64,000 nt of DNA, from contig NZ_QEPO01000001.1 of NCBI RefSeq assembly GCF_003252725.1, positions 473,726 through 537,725 on the forward strand, given 5' to 3'. The DNA is from Haemophilus parainfluenzae. GTDB lineage: Bacteria; Pseudomonadota; Gammaproteobacteria; Enterobacterales; Pasteurellaceae. The notes beneath the pieces are model-generated. The model was given only the letters and a program-made list of their open reading frames with translations. It was not told the origin of the DNA and made no database searches. Below, piece by piece: positions 59,362-64,000 of the stretch. Numbering within the stretch: position 1 is the first letter of the stretch; each line of letters starts with the position of its first letter. A program made the position numbers and the translations under genes.

Positions 59362-60115
59362 TAACATTGTCCTTTAAGTCGTGAATAAATTTATTTTTTT
59401 CAAGGATTTCTAATTCATGTTTTAAATCAGGTATATCCTCAGAGTATCTATATTTTGTGAACATTGAATTTAGGGAAAAAGTTCTAGAATAAGCTTTATC
59501 TTTTACAACTTTTTCCTGTTCTTTAGTATCAGTAAGACATAGAGTATCAAAAAAGAAAGCAAGTTCTTTTTCTGAATTAAGTTTTTTTAAATATCCAGTA
59601 ATTAACTCTAATATTTTTTGTCCATATTCGATAGCTTCATCTTTAGTTGGTATTTTTCCTTTATGAATAACTTTATTTCTCAGTTTTACTAAGTCATTGG
59701 AAAGTAATTCTGGTTGAGTTTTAAAATGCTGTGTGAATAAGAATATGAAGGCGCCTAATTGTCTTTCAGACTGTGATGAAACATGTTTCCAAGCTGTTTG
59801 TTCGATCTCATCTTTAGACATACCTTCAGAGATTAGTTTGGCTTTGATAAAAACTTCGTAAATTCTCTCTAAACTTGCTGAAAATGAAGATATTGCTTCC
59901 CGATAATATCCATCAATTAATGCTCTACAACCTATTAGGTATAGTATTTCGTATCTATGGGAGGCAATGATAATAATATTTTCGTGTCCCTCCGAGCATG
60001 TAAAAGAAGATACAAATTGATCATTAATAATTTCAGCGTAATATCGTTCTTTTCCTAAAGAATCATTTTTATTCGGAAAACAGTGTACACAGTGAAATAG
60101 ATGAAATAATCTCAT
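59339..60115 (-). CDS. Zinc-ribbon plus HEPN-like protein inserted between guaB and guaA
   Basis: 258 residues from the ATG at 60115 (an in-frame TTG at 60145 would add ten). The N-terminus has a possible zinc ribbon: C9-x2-C12 and C40-x3-H44. The middle is helical, with Tyr/Glu-rich [11 protein letters not shown] (about 79-89) and [11 protein letters not shown]. It leads to LRNKVIHKG, where R146 and H151 form an RX4H motif, the catalytic signature of HEPN ribonucleases. The C-terminal 70 residues are charged. AT-rich codon use differs from guaA and guaB. No clear ribosome site is present. It follows the guaB terminator and overlaps guaA by 23 bases. A stress or phage-defence role is a guess from the HEPN motif. 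Confidence 0.75.
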   Translation of the reverse strand: MRLFHLFHCVHCFPNKNDSLGKERYYAEIINDQFVSSFTCSEGHENIIIIASHRYEILYLIGCRALIDGYYREAISSFSASLERIYEVFIKAKLISEGMSKDEIEQTAWKHVSSQSERQLGAFIFLFTQHFKTQPELLSNDLVKLRNKVIHKGKIPTKDEAIEYGQKILELITGYLKKLNSEKELAFFFDTLCLTDTKEQEKVVKDKAYSRTFSLNSMFTKYRYSEDIPDLKHELEILEKNKFIHDLKDNVNDKHPQS

Positions 60116-60147
60116 TTTTGATATATTTGTGGTTAAAAATAACAAAA

Positions 60148-60165
60148 GGTGGGATAAGTCCCACC
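60148..60165 (-). terminator. Terminator after guaB
   Basis: GGTGGGA and TCCCACC form a seven-base stem around a four-base loop; on the minus strand TTTTGTTATTTTT follows. It lies seven bases after the guaB stop and before the HEPN-like gene. Confidence 0.85.
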
Positions 60166-60172
60166 CTACGGA

Positions 60173-61636
60173 TTAGCCCATACGATAGTTTGGTGCTTCT
60201 TTAGTAATGGTTACGTCATGAACGTGGCTTTCTTTAATACCTGCACCACTGATGCGAACGAATTCTGCTTTCGTACGTAATTCTTCGATGGTTGCGCACC
60301 CAGTTAAGCCCATGCAAGAACGTAAGCCACCCATTTGTTGGTGGATGATTTCTTTTAAGTAACCTTTGTATGGAATACGGCCTTCGATACCTTCTGGTAC
60401 GAGTTTGTCTGCCGCGTTGTCCGATTGGAAGTAACGGTCTGATGATCCTTTTGCCATTGCGCCTAATGAACCCATACCACGGTAAGATTTAAATGCACGA
60501 CCTTGATAAAGTTCGATTTCACCTGGCGCTTCTTCAGTACCAGCGAACATAGAACCAACCATTACACAGCTTGCACCAGCTGCGATAGCTTTTGCAATAT
60601 CACCAGAGAAACGGATACCACCGTCGGCGATAACTGGAATACCACGATCTTTTAATGCTGCTGCTGCATCTGCGATCGCAGTGATTTGTGGAACACCTAC
60701 ACCGGTTACGATACGAGTGGTACAAATAGAACCAGGACCAATACCTACTTTCACTGCACTTGCGCCTGCGTCTGTAAGTGCGATAGCACCTTCAGCAGTC
60801 GCTACGTTACCCGCAACGATAGGTAAGTTTGGATATTTTGCACGAGTTTCACGAACACGTTGTAATACGCCTTCTGAGTGACCGTGAGAAGAGTCGATTA
60901 ACAATACGTCTACGCCGGCTTTCACTAAAGCATCAATACGTTCTTCGTTACCAGGACCCGCACCTACAGCCGCACCGACACGTAAACGACCGAATTCATC
61001 TTTACATGCATTCGGTTTTTGTTCCGCTTTTTGGAAGTCTTTAACGGTGATCATGCCTTTTAATTTGAATGCATCATCTACTACAAGTACTTTCTCTACG
61101 CGGTTTTGATGCATTAATTCTAAAATTGTTTCACGGCTTGCACCTTCTTTTACAGTGACTAAGTCTTCTTTTTTCGTCATTAATTGTGAAACAGTTTTAC
61201 TTAAATCTTTTACGAAGCGCGTGTCACGGCCAGTGATGATACCGATTAAGTTGTTTTCACCGTCTACAACAGGGTAGCCTGCGAAGCCGTTTTTCTTCAC
61301 CATTTCAGCAAGTGCTGCAAGGGTTAAATCTGGCGAAACAGTCACAGGTTCAGAAACAATACCACTTTCGAATTTTTTCACTTTACGAACACGATCCGCT
61401 TGGCGTTCGATCGTCATGTTTTTATGAATAAAGCCGATACCACCTTCTTGTGCTAAAGAGATTGCTAATTTGGTTTCTGTGACAGTATCCATTGCAGCAG
61501 ACAACATAGGAATATTTAAGCGAATTTCTTTGGTGAGTTGAGTTGAGAGGTTGGCTGTGTTCGGGAGAACAGTTGAATGAGCTGGGACGAGTAGAACGTC
61601 GTCAAAAGTCAGAGCTTCTTGTTTGATTCTAAGCAT
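60173..61636 (-). CDS. guaB: IMP dehydrogenase
   Basis: 487 residues. It converts IMP to XMP, the committed step to guanine nucleotides. Catalytic Cys is in [17 protein letters not shown] (about 299-315); two CBS domains occupy about 95-205; [20 protein letters not shown] and [18 protein letters not shown] follow the family; the flap [10 protein letters not shown] is present. It is oriented away from birA. It normally forms guaBA with guaA, but here a terminator and the HEPN-like gene intervene. Confidence 0.97.
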   Translation of the reverse strand: MLRIKQEALTFDDVLLVPAHSTVLPNTANLSTQLTKEIRLNIPMLSAAMDTVTETKLAISLAQEGGIGFIHKNMTIERQADRVRKVKKFESGIVSEPVTVSPDLTLAALAEMVKKNGFAGYPVVDGENNLIGIITGRDTRFVKDLSKTVSQLMTKKEDLVTVKEGASRETILELMHQNRVEKVLVVDDAFKLKGMITVKDFQKAEQKPNACKDEFGRLRVGAAVGAGPGNEERIDALVKAGVDVLLIDSSHGHSEGVLQRVRETRAKYPNLPIVAGNVATAEGAIALTDAGASAVKVGIGPGSICTTRIVTGVGVPQITAIADAAAALKDRGIPVIADGGIRFSGDIAKAIAAGASCVMVGSMFAGTEEAPGEIELYQGRAFKSYRGMGSLGAMAKGSSDRYFQSDNAADKLVPEGIEGRIPYKGYLKEIIHQQMGGLRSCMGLTGCATIEELRTKAEFVRISGAGIKESHVHDVTITKEAPNYRMG

Positions 61637-61757
61637 GGCAATATCTCGTTGTTAAAAGTTGTGTCAAAAAATATTGCGCTGGGATTATACAGATTTTTCA
61701 TGTGGTTGAAAATGAATTTTTTCGCTTTTATGGTAAGATTTGCCAAGGTTTTTATGA

Positions 61758-62683
<926 letters not shown>

Positions 62684-62684
<1 letters not shown>

Positions 62685-62716
62685 AAAAGTGCGGTCAAAA
62701 TCAGCCGCACTTTTTA
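62684..62716. terminator. Uptake-signal-pair terminator between birA and the DUF5718 gene
   Basis: AAAAAAGTGCGG and CCGCACTTTTT form a stem around a 10-base loop at 62684-62715, between convergent genes. Confidence 0.88.
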
Positions 62717-62724
62717 GATGTATG

Positions 62725-63546
62725 CTAAACCACTTTCTGAATAAGCGCTGAAATATCATCTGCAAATTTTTCATCTCTTGCCATTTTCTCAATTTCCTCA
62801 GCAGAATATTTTTCACCGTCATACACAGCAACAATACTGAGATCATTGGGTTGCAAGAAATGCGTTTCACCGAATTCAGTATAACGGGTGGCGCCAATAC
62901 TAATAATCGCTTGTTTCGGATAGTTTGCTTGCTCTAATAAAGAAGCAATATGATTCATTGGTCCCTCATCGGGTTGATTATTCATTCTATCCACGATCCA
63001 ATCTAATAATTGTTGGTGGAAATAGCTATAACCGATAGCGGGGCTGTCAATACCATACGTATTGAGCTCGCCATTTCGTTTATGAAAGCAAGCGATACGA
63101 TATTGATCAATTTCACTTTCCTTAATAAAGGAAGAAAGTGGAATAAGTTTTGATGAAATACCTTTACTTGCCGCTCCCCAGTTTTTCTTTTCACAGATTT
63201 TTTTCGCATTAGGACGACGAATAGAGCAGTCATTATAGGCTGCAAAATAGCACGGAATAATTTTCTCAACTTGCTTTCCTTTATAGATAAGATCACAAAT
63301 AAGTGCAATTTCAGGCTCAATTTGAAGATTATCCGCACCTTGTGGAAAGTTAATTTGATTGTGACTTAAAGGAAAGGTATAAAGAAAGCCAGCTTTTTCG
63401 CTTGGCACATAAAACGGGAAAATCGCCTTGGGTTGAATGGCATTTTCTGTTTTTACTTGAGTGAAATCAGCCGCCTCGCCGGCTTGCTCTAAATGACCTG
63501 CGAAATTTCCTGCCACACCGAAACCAATCATTTGTTCAAAATTCAT
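62725..63546 (-). CDS. DUF5718-family protein of unknown function
   Basis: 273 residues from the ATG at 63546, with TGAGG nine bases upstream; the frame runs further back (63708) but without a start site and into the rRNA promoter region. GFGVAGNFAGHLEQAGEAADF opens the protein; AAYNDCSIRR (about 129-138), KKNWGAASKG (about 145-154) and ISIGATRYTEFGETHFL (about 222-238) are strongly conserved-looking. A DUF5718 match is from memory of these motifs. The cluster of conserved Asn, Asp, Cys and Arg suggests an enzyme; a fumarylacetoacetase-like fold is possible, unproven. Confidence 0.75.
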   Translation of the reverse strand: MNFEQMIGFGVAGNFAGHLEQAGEAADFTQVKTENAIQPKAIFPFYVPSEKAGFLYTFPLSHNQINFPQGADNLQIEPEIALICDLIYKGKQVEKIIPCYFAAYNDCSIRRPNAKKICEKKNWGAASKGISSKLIPLSSFIKESEIDQYRIACFHKRNGELNTYGIDSPAIGYSYFHQQLLDWIVDRMNNQPDEGPMNHIASLLEQANYPKQAIISIGATRYTEFGETHFLQPNDLSIVAVYDGEKYSAEEIEKMARDEKFADDISALIQKVV

Positions 63547-63637
63547 AAAGACCTCATTAGATTGCTTACTCTTTTTGGGGTAATTTACCTTGAATGTTGA
63601 ACAAAGACAATTCACTTTGATGATTAAATCATCAGGC

Positions 63638-63700
63638 AATAAAAAAATTGAATTTTTTTGTAAAAAAGCACTTGCAAAGAATTCTGAAAGTCCTATAATA
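63638..63700 (+). promoter_or_regulatory. rRNA operon promoter with UP element
   Basis: TTGCAA (63672-63677), 16 bases, then a perfect TATAAT (63694-63699), followed by a GC-rich discriminator CGCCCC. An A/T-rich UP-element-like stretch lies at 63638-63671. A GC-rich discriminator is the hallmark of ppGpp/DksA-controlled promoters. The region 63547-63921 (375 bases) has no gene and holds this promoter plus the rRNA leader. Confidence 0.85.
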
Positions 63701-63710
63701 CGCCCCACAC

Positions 63711-63759
63711 AACGACGCGCTGTTGTGAAGCTTTATGAAACCCAGTGCGTCGTTATTTT
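63711..63759 (+). promoter_or_regulatory. Leader hairpin with T-run before boxA
   Basis: AACGACGC (63711-63718) pairs with GCGTCGTT (63747-63754), then ATTTTTT. It looks like boxB-type or an early terminator that the antitermination complex must pass, about 5-50 bases into the transcript. Confidence 0.6.
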
Positions 63760-63760
63760 T

Positions 63761-63773
63761 TGCTCTTTAACAA
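63761..63773 (+). promoter_or_regulatory. rRNA antitermination boxA
   Basis: TGCTCTTTAACAA is a perfect rrn boxA for NusB/S10. It is followed by the conserved leader ACAATCTGTGTGGGCACTTG (63782-63801). Confidence 0.93.
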
Positions 63774-63921
63774 TATATCAGACAATCTGTGTGGGCACTT
63801 GTTGATTGACTTGTTTTAAAAATATTTTTTAATTTTGAAGTCTTAATAGGTGCTAACTAGAAATTCATAATACTTTTTAAGTAGTGACATTTTATGTCAG
63901 CAGTATTGAGCGATTGAACTT

Positions 63922-64000
63922 GAATTGAAGAGTTTGATCATGGCTCAGATTGAACGCTGGCGGCAGGCTTAACACATGCAAGTCGAACGGTAACATAAAG
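63922..64000 (+). rRNA. rrs: 16S ribosomal RNA, first 79 bases
   Basis: GAATTGAAGAGTTTGATC at 63922 marks the mature 5' end (E. coli AAATTGAAGAGTTTGATC). The universal 8F primer region, GCTCAGATTGAACGCTGGCG and CATGCAAGTCGAACGG follow. The first variable bases, GTAACATAAAG, resemble H. parainfluenzae rather than H. influenzae (GTAGCAGGAGA). The remainder lies past the window end. Confidence 0.98.

Noticed and set aside
62725..63708. Longer N-terminus of the DUF5718 gene starting at 63708
   Set aside because: It would extend through the UP element and -10/-35 region of the rRNA promoter and lacks a ribosome site; ATG 63546 has one.

Overview
The window is a contiguous piece of a Pasteurellaceae chromosome, most likely Haemophilus parainfluenzae or a very close relative. 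The 9-base Haemophilus DNA-uptake signal AAGTGCGGT (or its complement) recurs throughout, often as inverted pairs acting as terminators. Base composition is about 39% GC. Gene order matches blocks I recall from H. influenzae: folK-pcnB-dksA-rec2-msbA-lpxK-ycaR-kdsB-uvrC-terC, hitABC, rsmC/holD/rimI/fdhE/fdnIHG/fdhD, uvrD-dppBCDF, sotB-dcd-udk-afuABC and birA-guaBA. The first 79 bases of a 16S rRNA gene close the window, and the start of their variable region looks H. parainfluenzae-like. Nearly everything is chromosomal core. I see no CRISPR array, insertion sequence, prophage or tRNA gene.

Layout. 1-335: broken-off end of an AT-rich DUF2971-like gene. 546-1904: anaerobic C4-dicarboxylate carrier DcuC. 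1958-4492: folate (folK), RNA polyadenylation (pcnB, with an apparent AUU start) and the ppGpp cofactor DksA, all leftward. 4659-13583: rightward competence gene comEC/rec2 behind a competence (CRP-S) site, then lipid A and Kdo genes (msbA, lpxK, kdsB), uvrC and a TerC-family protein. 13622-17299: leftward ferric-iron importer hitABC with a Fur box. 17506-22236: gshF, phoH, ybeY and a HAD phosphatase. 22274-27142: tpx, hisC, serC (leftward), yeeX (rightward), a PEBP protein and rsmC (leftward). 27230-28674: a lipoprotein, holD and rimI. 28729-35509: a complete formate dehydrogenase-N set (fdhE, fdnI, fdnH, selenocysteine-containing fdnG) with divergent fdhD.

35579-52198 is rich in transport. 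It holds a lone AfuA-like binding protein, uvrD, dppBCDF without dppA, and a leftward udk-dcd-asmA-like-sotB operon that diverges from a sugar-phosphate importer with two tandem binding proteins (afuA, afuA2, afuB, afuC). 52344-57725: a large membrane protein of the misnamed Gcr 'recombinase' family, MetR with AzlCD, a small membrane protein and an AEC carrier. 57802-61636: guaB and guaA, separated by an AT-rich accessory gene encoding a zinc-ribbon plus HEPN-like protein. 61770-64000: birA, a DUF5718 protein and an rRNA operon start with UP element, promoter, leader hairpin and boxA.

Themes. Respiratory and catabolic control recurs (CRP/FNR-like sites before dcuC, fdhD/fdnG and afuA). Hairpins follow the binding-protein genes in both the hit and afu importers, which probably sets protein ratios. 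The most novel-looking item is the HEPN-like gene lodged between guaB and guaA. The other sequence-level surprises are the AUU start of pcnB and the divergence of sugar-contact residues among the three AfuA paralogues.
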